Part shown: piece after piece, positions 1 to 5,797 of the stretch | Layout of the letters: each line of letters opens with the position of its first letter | Position numbering within the stretch: position 1 is the stretch's first letter | Origin: Elusimicrobiota bacterium | GTDB taxonomy: Bacteria; Elusimicrobiota; Elusimicrobia; FEN-1173 | DNA length: 7,981 nt | Direction: 5' to 3' | NCBI GenBank assembly: GCA_003158755.1 | Contig: PMLF01000127.1 | Location: 1-7,981, forward strand | Notes under the pieces: model-generated | The model's input: the letters and a program-made list of their open reading frames with translations, nothing else | The model's database searches: none | What the model was told of the DNA's origin: nothing | Position numbers and translations under genes: made by a program

Positions 1-77
1 AAAGCCGGTATCCAGGATTTGAAATTGTGTCTTAATTGCGGTTTTACAACCTGGACCCCGGCTTTCGCCGGGGTGAC
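1..77. repeat. Inverted pair of short palindromic repeats after the operon, left unit cut by the window edge
   Basis: The right unit spans 50-77 and contains a perfect hairpin at 56-73 (CCCCGGC, loop TTTC, GCCGGGG) followed by TGAC. On the plus strand it can be read as WTPAFAGVT, a signature of a very common bacterial intergenic repeat. The left unit, 1-16, is the reverse complement of 50-65 at 14 of 16 positions, so two units point away from each other across a 33-nt AT-rich spacer, like a REPIN-type pair. It lies 26 nt beyond the lipoprotein stop. It may end or protect the operon transcript, but the minus-strand side of the hairpin lacks a U-tract. Confidence 0.75.
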
Positions 78-102
78 AATTTTTAAGTTACCGACATTGC
101 GG

Positions 103-756
103 TCAATGTTCATAGGCGATTTGGTCGATATCGACCGTGCCCCCTTCCCCCGCCAACGTCGTGCCCGTGGGCTGCGTGTAGATGAGGGTGAAATTGACGT
201 ATTGCTTAACGGAAGCGAATGCCGCCGGATTGGGCACGAGAAGAGCGTACTTGGCCCATCCTCCGGCGAGTAGGTCGGCTGAAATCTCGAGGCGCGGCGA
301 GATCGTCGATCCCGTCCCATCGGCGGGGCCCTCCGCGCGGAGGATCGTGTTTTCCGACAACGCTCCCTTGGCCCAAAACGTGATCTTGGTGAATCCGTAA
401 GCCGAGAGGTTCCTCGGCGGCGTCGACGCGTCCTGGGCGATCTGCTGCGCCACCAGGAGGCCGAAACCCGCGAAGAGATGCTGGCCGTTCACTTCCCCCC
501 CGTTCCAGTTGTAAGCGATCGATTTTCGGCCGAAAGCGGGTCCCGACGCGTCGTGGTCCGTCAAAGTCTGGTTCGCGGCTTCCGGGATCAAGTAAAAACC
601 GCCTCCGGTCTCCAGTTCGTCGTCGTAAAGCACCCAATTGGCCGCGGCGGAAGGAACGGCGCCGGACGGTACGGGATCCATCAATTGATCCAAAGGATGC
701 CGATCGCAGGCGGCTAGGATCAAACCGCAAAGGACCATCCGGAGAGAAAGCTTCAT
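103..756 (-). CDS. Lipoprotein with a jelly-roll / carbohydrate-binding-like domain
   Basis: A 217-residue lipoprotein and the last gene of the operon. Residues 1-17 form a short type II signal (MKLSLRM, hydrophobic core, lipobox LAAC), making Cys17 the lipidated residue. Asp18 follows; Asp at +2 causes inner-membrane retention in E. coli, although the rule differs in other phyla. After a Pro/Ala-rich spacer, residues 40-217 look all-beta. WVLYDDELETGGGFY starts the domain, GFTKITFWAKG sits in the middle, LEISADLLAGGWAKYALLV follows, and GTVDIDQIAYEH closes it. This layout resembles galactose-binding or CBM11/CIA30-like jelly rolls, in which a 'DID.I' strand comes last. A glycan-binding role is inferred from this and the context; I see no certain family match. 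The start overlaps the previous stop as ATGA and has a strong ribosome site, AAGGAG, 8 nt upstream. Confidence 0.75.
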   Translation of the reverse strand: MKLSLRMVLCGLILAACDRHPLDQLMDPVPSGAVPSAAANWVLYDDELETGGGFYLIPEAANQTLTDHDASGPAFGRKSIAYNWNGGEVNGQHLFAGFGLLVAQQIAQDASTPPRNLSAYGFTKITFWAKGALSENTILRAEGPADGTGSTISPRLEISADLLAGGWAKYALLVPNPAAFASVKQYVNFTLIYTQPTGTTLAGEGGTVDIDQIAYEH

Positions 757-3272
757 CGCTTCCTCTCCTTATCCTGTATCTGGACGTCGGAAGACCGGGT
801 CAACCGCACTTCGGCGCTCGACGAAACGCTGGTTTCTCCCTCTTTCACCCTGAAATCAATGAGGTAGTCCCCCGCCGCCGCCGGTTTCCCGTTCCCGTCC
901 TTCCCGTCCCAGGTGACTTCCCCGGGAACGATAAATCCCGAGAAGGACATGACCACGGAATTCGAGGCCTTCTCGCGGATATCCAAATTCCAAGAAACCA
1001 CCCGGCGCGGACGGGTGGTGGAAAGGCGCAAGTGCAGGTCCTGCCCTTTGTCCGCCATGAACGTGGACGTGTTCGGGGCCACCATTATTTTCAACGGAAC
1101 TTCCCCGGCGGACTTCGGCTCCGAGGTTTCCGTCGGGGCCGTCGTCTTCGCCGGAGTTTCCGGGAGGATGTCCCGGGGCCCCGCCTCCCCCGGAGGTTCC
1201 CGGAAGCGTCCGAGGACCGAGAATTTCTGGACGAAATAGAAGCGCCATTCGTCGAAGCCGCCCAAGTCGGCGGCGATATATTTGTTGTCTTCTTCCCTGG
1301 CCCGGGTGAAGGAAATTCCCACCCGGTCGCTCCAGGGCAGGCGCTGCTCGACGCCCAAGCGAATCAATCGATCGAAGGTTTGACCGAACCGTTGATTGAG
1401 TTCCTCGGGACCCCACACGTTGAAACCCACCGACACCATGACGTGCGTGTTCCTAAACGAAAAATCCTCCGAGGCGGTGAAGAAGGAGGTGATGGGCTTG
1501 AACGCGTTGGTTTGGGACGTGTAGGCCGCGTTGGCCAGGGCCAGGGACTGCCCTCCCTGAAGGAACGTCCGGGAAGACCACTCGCCGTTCTTGGTCAACA
1601 CGATCAAGGTTCCCCGGTGAACGGGCCGCTTCGTCGCCCAATCGCCCGAATGGTACGCGGGCTCCCAAACGAGGTTGCCGTCCTTGTCGTGGTAGAAAGA
1701 CCGGTCCGTCGTCGTTGGATAGAACTCCATCGTGTACTGCGCCACCACGGCGAAGGGAGCGTCCTCCTTGTCGGAAATATTGTCCAATTCGGCCACGTAA
1801 GGGTCGTTCTTGAAGATCCAGGTTTGGGGCGTCGGATCGTGGACGGCGGTGAGGGTGAGGAGATGCGCTTCGCGGTTGTCCGGCAAAGCCCCTTCGGGAC
1901 GCCAGGAGACCCAGAAGGGAGACTCCGGACCCCGCGGGTTCAAGAGCAGCGCCCCGGGGTTGGCCGGAGTGCCGGCGTAAAGGAAAGGCAACGGGCCGAT
2001 GATGGGTCGACGGTAGGTGTAATTAAAATGGGTGGAAAGGAAGGGTGTCATCTTCTTATCGCCTTCCAGGTAGGTTTCCTCCAGGTTCCCGGCCACGGGC
2101 CGCCGAACGGTGTAACCGATCCCGCCCAAGTCCAAGACGGGCGGAAGGGGCCGGGTCAACCGCAGGGTCGCGCCCCAGGCGTCATGCTCCCGGGTCACGT
2201 CGTTGATGACGTCGTAGTTGGATCCGAACGTTCCCTGGCCGGGAGCGGCGCTCTCCACCCGCTGGTAGGGCCGATCCAAACGGAACGGCTGATAGAGGAG
2301 ACCCGTTTCGTAGCCAACGCCCAATTCTTCCCCCGACAAGGCCAGGGACATGGACCGGCTGCGCTCGTTCGGGTCGCCGTATGGAATGTTTTGGTCCGAA
2401 TAAATATAGGACAGGTTCGCCGATGGAAGGCGGTAATTCCAGCGGCCCATGCCTCCGCTCTTGGCGCCCCAAACGGGTTCGGGGCCGCCGATGAAACCGA
2501 ATTCTCCGACGGAAGACGACCGCCATTCCCCTTCCACCACCCGGGGGACGGCGTGGCCGGCGAAATTTAAGTAGCGCTCCACCTCGTATTGGCGCGGCAC
2601 CAAGTCAAAAAGATCCCCTTTGTCCTTCCAATCTTTATAGGCCTTCCCTTGGAGCAAACTGACGTGAGCCGAATCCGTTTTCCAGGTGGCCTCGCCGCGG
2701 CGGAAACGCACGCGTTCGCCCGATAACTCTTGACGGTGGAGGTCGTTGATGGGACGCCAGAACGAATCGGCGTAGTTTCCCACGATGGAGAAATCGGCGT
2801 CCCCATAAAGGGATTCCGTCGGACGAGCCGCGGCGTTGAGGAAGAGCGTCTCCCCGTTGGAGGCTCGATCCGCCGTCCGTCGGCCGGAAATGGGATCGTA
2901 CGTCCAGTTCTTCCCGACGCCGTCGTTCACGAAGGTCATGCCCCGCTGAGTCTCATGCTGGATATTTTCCAGCACCAACGATCCATCCACGCCGCCGGAG
3001 CCGACGGGAAGATCCAATTCAGAAGCGAAAGCGTTCCGGGTTCCAAGTCCCAAGTTCCAAGTTAATACCGTTAAAAACAACGGCCAACTTTTTAGAAGCG
3101 GTTTCAAAAATTGAGAAACCGCTCGTGCTGAGCCTGTCGAAGCACGAACGGTCGTCGAGGAGACCGGCTCACCCTTCGACAAACTCAGGGTGAGCGGGAT
3201 TATTGAAATTGTTTCTAGTCCGCGAAACGAAGAGACGTCTATTTTTGCCTTTAACTCGGAAATGATGTTCAT
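753..3272 (-). CDS. Large predicted outer-membrane beta-barrel with C-terminal FlgD-like Ig domain; family not recognised
   Basis: An 839-residue protein whose family I do not recognise. Residues 1-60 are an odd, repeat-derived leader (copy of the 125-nt element at 19-60). A hydrophobic export segment follows (about 58-83, ending NAFA), then ELDLPVGSGG. Residues 85-690 are rich in amphipathic beta strands, aromatic residues and polar turns, and the stretch ends WRFYFVQKFSVLGRF, like a final barrel strand with a terminal Phe. A Pro/Thr/Glu linker (about 691-724) leads to a FlgD-like Ig domain (about 725-825) with TWDGKDGNGK and AGDYLIDFRVK. It is probably a large outer-membrane channel or surface protein for the glycan handled by this operon, which is inference from shape and context. 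The ATG at 3272 overlaps the upstream stop as ATGA, with a weak GGGAAG close by. A TTG at 3107 would give a conventional signal peptide. The stop overlaps the lipoprotein start as ATGA. Confidence 0.65.
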   Translation of the reverse strand: MNIISELKAKIDVSSFRGLETISIIPLTLSLSKGEPVSSTTVRASTGSARAVSQFLKPLLKSWPLFLTVLTWNLGLGTRNAFASELDLPVGSGGVDGSLVLENIQHETQRGMTFVNDGVGKNWTYDPISGRRTADRASNGETLFLNAAARPTESLYGDADFSIVGNYADSFWRPINDLHRQELSGERVRFRRGEATWKTDSAHVSLLQGKAYKDWKDKGDLFDLVPRQYEVERYLNFAGHAVPRVVEGEWRSSSVGEFGFIGGPEPVWGAKSGGMGRWNYRLPSANLSYIYSDQNIPYGDPNERSRSMSLALSGEELGVGYETGLLYQPFRLDRPYQRVESAAPGQGTFGSNYDVINDVTREHDAWGATLRLTRPLPPVLDLGGIGYTVRRPVAGNLEETYLEGDKKMTPFLSTHFNYTYRRPIIGPLPFLYAGTPANPGALLLNPRGPESPFWVSWRPEGALPDNREAHLLTLTAVHDPTPQTWIFKNDPYVAELDNISDKEDAPFAVVAQYTMEFYPTTTDRSFYHDKDGNLVWEPAYHSGDWATKRPVHRGTLIVLTKNGEWSSRTFLQGGQSLALANAAYTSQTNAFKPITSFFTASEDFSFRNTHVMVSVGFNVWGPEELNQRFGQTFDRLIRLGVEQRLPWSDRVGISFTRAREEDNKYIAADLGGFDEWRFYFVQKFSVLGRFREPPGEAGPRDILPETPAKTTAPTETSEPKSAGEVPLKIMVAPNTSTFMADKGQDLHLRLSTTRPRRVVSWNLDIREKASNSVVMSFSGFIVPGEVTWDGKDGNGKPAAAGDYLIDFRVKEGETSVSSSAEVRLTRSSDVQIQDKERKR
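765..770 (-). promoter_or_regulatory. Strong ribosome-binding site for the lipoprotein gene
   Basis: AAGGAG on the minus strand lies 8 nt before the ATG at 756, within the end of the barrel gene. It is the best Shine-Dalgarno match at any start in the window. It suggests the lipoprotein is made at its own rate rather than only by coupling through the ATGA overlap. Confidence 0.75.
3041..3061 (-). repeat. Three tandem heptamers in the barrel gene signal region
   Basis: The plus strand reads TTCCAAG, TCCCAAG, TTCCAAG in direct tandem with one change. On the minus strand it encodes part of TWNLGLGTRN, at the end of the putative signal peptide. Similar heptamer runs are usually seen between genes, so its place inside an export signal is odd. 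Confidence 0.8.
3093..3217 (-). repeat. 125-nt palindromic element, copy 1, inside the 5' end of the barrel gene
   Basis: The plus strand begins TAGAAGCGGTTTCAA and ends TTGAAATTGTTTCTA, imperfect 15-bp inverted ends (12 of 15 match). Three hairpins lie inside: 3098-3105 with 3115-3122 (GCGGTTTC/GAAACCGC); 3123-3129 with 3141-3147; and 3167-3175 with 3187-3195 (a 9-bp stem). The 11-nt loops of the last two, at 3130-3140 and 3176-3186, are reverse complements at 9 of 11 positions. The two-hairpin core 3121-3195 is 75 nt. Read on the minus strand in the gene frame it encodes LTLSLSKGEPV, then RASTGSARA. Core sequences of this type (CTGAGCCTGTCGAAGG) are, to my knowledge, widespread in bacterial genomes, usually between genes. 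TA at both ends could be a target duplication, which is inference. No transposase is in the window. Confidence 0.85.
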
Positions 3273-4342
3273 GACTTCCCGCCGAAAAAGTAATGGGTGG
3301 TCAACCGGCTCATGGCGGGGGCGTTCTCCGACAGGACAATCGCGTAATCAAAACGGACCCGGGACAGGTTGATCGACATGCCCGTGGACCATCCCCGGTC
3401 GCCGTTCCAACCGGCCCGCAAGGCCAGACGGCCGCAGGACCAGACTTCGCCGCCCAGAAAATACGTCGTGGACTCGCCTCTCCCGAGGGGCAAAAGCGCG
3501 TCCGCCGCCAGCACGCCGGACAACGACGGCGCGTTTACCGCGGGAACGTTGACGGACCAAGGCTCGAACGCCACGCCCAGGCGCAACCGCGAAGGAATCC
3601 GGCTCCCCGTCGATCCGCCCGCGTAAGCCTTCCCCGACAACTCCGTTCCGCCGAAGTCCTGCCAGGTCACGCCGGCGCGGTACGGTCCATGAATATACTT
3701 GGCGCCCAAATCCGCTCCGACGCCGGAAACGTCGTAGGGCTTGAACTGGCTCTGAAGGTATTTAAGGGTCAGCCCGAGAGGAATGGAAGCGCCCCCGGCG
3801 ACGGAAAGGAACGCCGCCTGGTCCGTGAACGCCTTGGACCCCAAGGGATCCCCCGACGAATCCGTTAATTCAATATCCGAAACCTTGCGCTGGAAAGCTC
3901 CGGCCGCGAAGTAAACCGATTTCATGGGACAACCGTAGGCGGCGAACAGGGATTCGGTTTGGAGGGGTGAAGGCGCGTAATAGGCGGCCAGCGCCTTCCC
4001 GCTCACGGAGGCCAACCCCGCCGGATTGGCGAGGAGGGCGGAAAGGTCTTCAGAGAGCGCGGTCTGGACCCCGCCCATGCCCTGGGCGCGGGCGCCGCCG
4101 CCTTCGGCCAGGAAAGCGTCAACACCGGAAGCGTGAAGGAACGAAAAGGGTAAAAGGAAAATGGCAAAAGTAAGGAAAAAGCTGGGTAGAAGCTTTTTCG
4201 CAAAAGCGAAAACCGCTCGTGCTGAGCCCGTCGAAGCACGAGCCATCATCGGAGCGACAGGCTCACCCTTCGACAGGCTCAGGGTGAGCGGGATTTTTGA
4301 AACTGCTTCTAGACTATTCCCCACTTTTGCCTCGACCGTCAC
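3269..4342 (-). CDS. PorV/PorQ-like outer-membrane protein
   Basis: A 357-residue protein if started at the GTG at 4342, which overlaps the hydrolase stop as GTGA. After a hydrophobic export segment (about residues 50-71, ending FSFLHA) the mature protein begins SGVDAFLAEGGGARAQGMGG, then ALSEDLSALLANPAGLA (about 95-111). This is the hallmark N-terminal block of the PorV/PorQ (UPF0164-like) family of FadL-related outer-membrane barrels. The rest is alternating beta strands with many Gly, Tyr and Phe, ending YFFGGKS. In Bacteroidota, PorV shuttles type IX secretion cargo, but many phyla carry homologues of unknown role. Residues 11-52 are encoded by a 125-nt palindromic element (copy at 4187-4311), so the true start is uncertain. 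An internal ATG pair at 4249/4246 would give about 326 residues with a more normal signal peptide. An upstream ATG at 4459 is rejected. The stop overlaps the next start as ATGA. Confidence 0.8.
   Translation of the reverse strand: MTVEAKVGNSLEAVSKIPLTLSLSKGEPVAPMMARASTGSARAVFAFAKKLLPSFFLTFAIFLLPFSFLHASGVDAFLAEGGGARAQGMGGVQTALSEDLSALLANPAGLASVSGKALAAYYAPSPLQTESLFAAYGCPMKSVYFAAGAFQRKVSDIELTDSSGDPLGSKAFTDQAAFLSVAGGASIPLGLTLKYLQSQFKPYDVSGVGADLGAKYIHGPYRAGVTWQDFGGTELSGKAYAGGSTGSRIPSRLRLGVAFEPWSVNVPAVNAPSLSGVLAADALLPLGRGESTTYFLGGEVWSCGRLALRAGWNGDRGWSTGMSINLSRVRFDYAIVLSENAPAMSRLTTHYFFGGKS
4187..4311 (-). repeat. 125-nt palindromic element, copy 2, inside the 5' end of the PorV-like gene
   Basis: Same length and orientation as the copy at 3093-3217. 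It aligns without gaps at roughly 80% identity, with differences concentrated in the left arm and in the spacer between the two core hairpins. Ends are TAGAAGC and GCTTCTA. Core stems are perfect: 4215-4223 with 4235-4243, and 4261-4269 with 4281-4289, each 9 bp with an 11-nt loop. The loops (4224-4234 and 4270-4280) are complementary at 10 of 11 positions. A left-arm hairpin TTTTCGC/GCGAAAA uses different bases from copy 1 but still pairs, which suggests the structure is kept. It starts 28 nt after the hydrolase stop on the minus strand. It is read in the same codon phase as copy 1, again giving LTLSLSKGEPV and RASTGSARA. Confidence 0.85.
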
Positions 4343-5796
4343 GGCACCACCACCACTTTCCGATATTTCACGGCGTCGCGCCGGCGAGCGGAGGCTTCGA
4401 CGCGAACGACGTAGACGCCGGGAGAAACCATATTCCCGTTGGAATCGCGGCCGTTCCATACCGCGGCATAGTTTCCGTGGGCATTCTGGGCGGGATTCAC
4501 AACGAGATCGGACACTTTGTGATACGCCTCGTCGAAAACGACGGCGGAGACGCTGTCGGCCGTACCGTCTATGGGAATGTAAAGAGTCGTGGTTCCGCCG
4601 GGAGGGAAGGGGTTGGGGGCGTTGATGACGGAGCCCGAAAACACGGACCCTGAGTCAACGATGGTCGAGGGGGTCCAAAGGTCCCGCAACGCGTAGTAGG
4701 CCTGCCGCAATCGCTTGGCCGGTTGCGAGGTGCCGGAGGTGATGGCGACGATCCCCCACCATTCCTCGTTGATTCCGGGGTCCGCGTAAGCGGGGTTCGT
4801 CCAATCGACGGCGGTGTCCTGGACGAAATCACCCCCCGCGCCGCCGGTGGCTCCGGCGCCCTTCCACCACTCGTCGGACCAGGAGAAGACACATCCGCCG
4901 GCCAAAATACCGGCGCCCGTCGCGCTCAAATTGCGATTGATTTCCATCCATTGGGCGCTGATATCCGACGCCTGTTGTTCCTGGTCTTCGCGCCCCGCGA
5001 CGCTGTTGTAGGCATCGGAACCGAATTCCGAAAACCAGACGGGCTTCGAGGTGGTCGCCGCGAGAACGGAGAAAGCGTCACCGAAACTCGGACCCCGGTA
5101 AATGTTCGCCCCCCACAAATCCACGTTCGGTAAATTGGAATCCATCGTTCCAAAGGCCGTCTTTCCAATGTCGCCCACGTCCACGATGGCCGTGGTAATG
5201 GGATGGTTGGCGTCGATGCCTTTGACCAACGCGGCTAAATCATTATTGAGGAAGTTGTACCAGCTCAATCGGCCGGAATCCGAAAGAGCTCCGATGGCGG
5301 GAAGTTGAGGGCCCGTTTCTTCGTTACCAATGGACCACATGAGTACGGCGGGGTGGTCCTTCCAGGCGCTCACCATGGCGCGGACTTGGGCTTTGACCAC
5401 CGCTTGAGTGGAGGCGTCCGCGGCGTTCCATCGGTCGTTGACGGAATAGCCCATGACGACGTGGAAACCATTCTGCTGGGCGGCGTCCAAGAAACCCTGG
5501 GTGGCGTTGACGGCGTGGGAGAGCCGGAGCGTGTTCACCCCCATCGCTTTGAGCAGAGGAAAGTCGTTCAGCCACGTTTGGGTGTCGGCGAATACGTTGT
5601 AGCTGGTGGGAGAGTCGAGGTCGATCCGCGAGCCCGCCCTTGTCGGAGAATAGTTTACGCCTTTGATGACGAAGGGGACGCCGTCCACGAGGAGCTTTCG
5701 GCCGGAAACCGTCACCTGGGCGGCTTGGGCGGATAAAACGAACGTCAGCGGGAAGACAAGCGAGATGAAGGAGAGGAGTCGTCGGGTCCGGGGCAT
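4339..5796 (-). CDS. Secreted glycoside hydrolase, GH2/clan GH-A-like TIM barrel, with C-terminal FlgD-like Ig domain
   Basis: A 485-residue exported enzyme predicted to cleave a polysaccharide or oligosaccharide by a retaining mechanism. The signal peptide is residues 1-26 (RTRR, hydrophobic core, cleavage after SAQAA). The catalytic barrel is about 27-375. It opens with LLVDGVPFVIKGVNYSP, typical of GH2-C and GH72-like barrels. WSIGNEE (154-160) carries the likely acid/base E159 after Asn. VWFSEFGS (253-260) carries the likely nucleophile E257. Both sit at strand ends as in clan GH-A. A linker precedes a FlgD-like Ig domain (about 391-485), with an NPF entry motif, WNGRDSNGN, PGVYVVRVEA and a KVVVVP end. 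The exact family and substrate cannot be fixed; beta-glucan, beta-galactoside and beta-mannoside are all possible. The start is 1 nt after the permease stop (TGA-C-ATG) with only a weak ribosome site, so translation is probably coupled. The stop overlaps the next gene as GTGA. Confidence 0.85.
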   Translation of the reverse strand: MPRTRRLLSFISLVFPLTFVLSAQAAQVTVSGRKLLVDGVPFVIKGVNYSPTRAGSRIDLDSPTSYNVFADTQTWLNDFPLLKAMGVNTLRLSHAVNATQGFLDAAQQNGFHVVMGYSVNDRWNAADASTQAVVKAQVRAMVSAWKDHPAVLMWSIGNEETGPQLPAIGALSDSGRLSWYNFLNNDLAALVKGIDANHPITTAIVDVGDIGKTAFGTMDSNLPNVDLWGANIYRGPSFGDAFSVLAATTSKPVWFSEFGSDAYNSVAGREDQEQQASDISAQWMEINRNLSATGAGILAGGCVFSWSDEWWKGAGATGGAGGDFVQDTAVDWTNPAYADPGINEEWWGIVAITSGTSQPAKRLRQAYYALRDLWTPSTIVDSGSVFSGSVINAPNPFPPGGTTTLYIPIDGTADSVSAVVFDEAYHKVSDLVVNPAQNAHGNYAAVWNGRDSNGNMVSPGVYVVRVEASARRRDAVKYRKVVVVP

Positions 5797-5797
5797 G

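Noticed and set aside
56..73. Hairpin as a classical Rho-independent terminator for the operon
   Set aside because: Read on the minus strand the stem is followed by TCCAGGTTG, not a U-tract. The U-rich side faces the plus strand, and the sequence matches a repeat family, so I list it only as a repeat.
19..273. 84-residue plus-strand frame at the left edge
   Set aside because: Its first part is the translated intergenic repeat (WTPAFAGVT) and the rest is antisense to the lipoprotein gene.
1032..2570. 512-residue open frame on the plus strand
   Set aside because: It lies wholly antisense to the barrel gene, is rich in Arg, Gly, Pro and Val as expected from the complement of GC-rich codons, and shows no recognisable domain. 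The minus-strand frame has an export segment, a FlgD-like domain and operon spacing.
3093..4311. CRISPR or an insertion sequence
   Set aside because: Only two copies about 1 kb apart with genes between, no regular spacers, no Cas genes and no transposase. They look like non-autonomous palindromic elements.
4343..4459. N-terminal extension of the PorV-like gene into the hydrolase gene
   Set aside because: It would overlap the hydrolase Ig domain by about 120 nt and is a string of Arg-rich shadow residues. The GTGA start at 4342 or an internal ATG is more likely.
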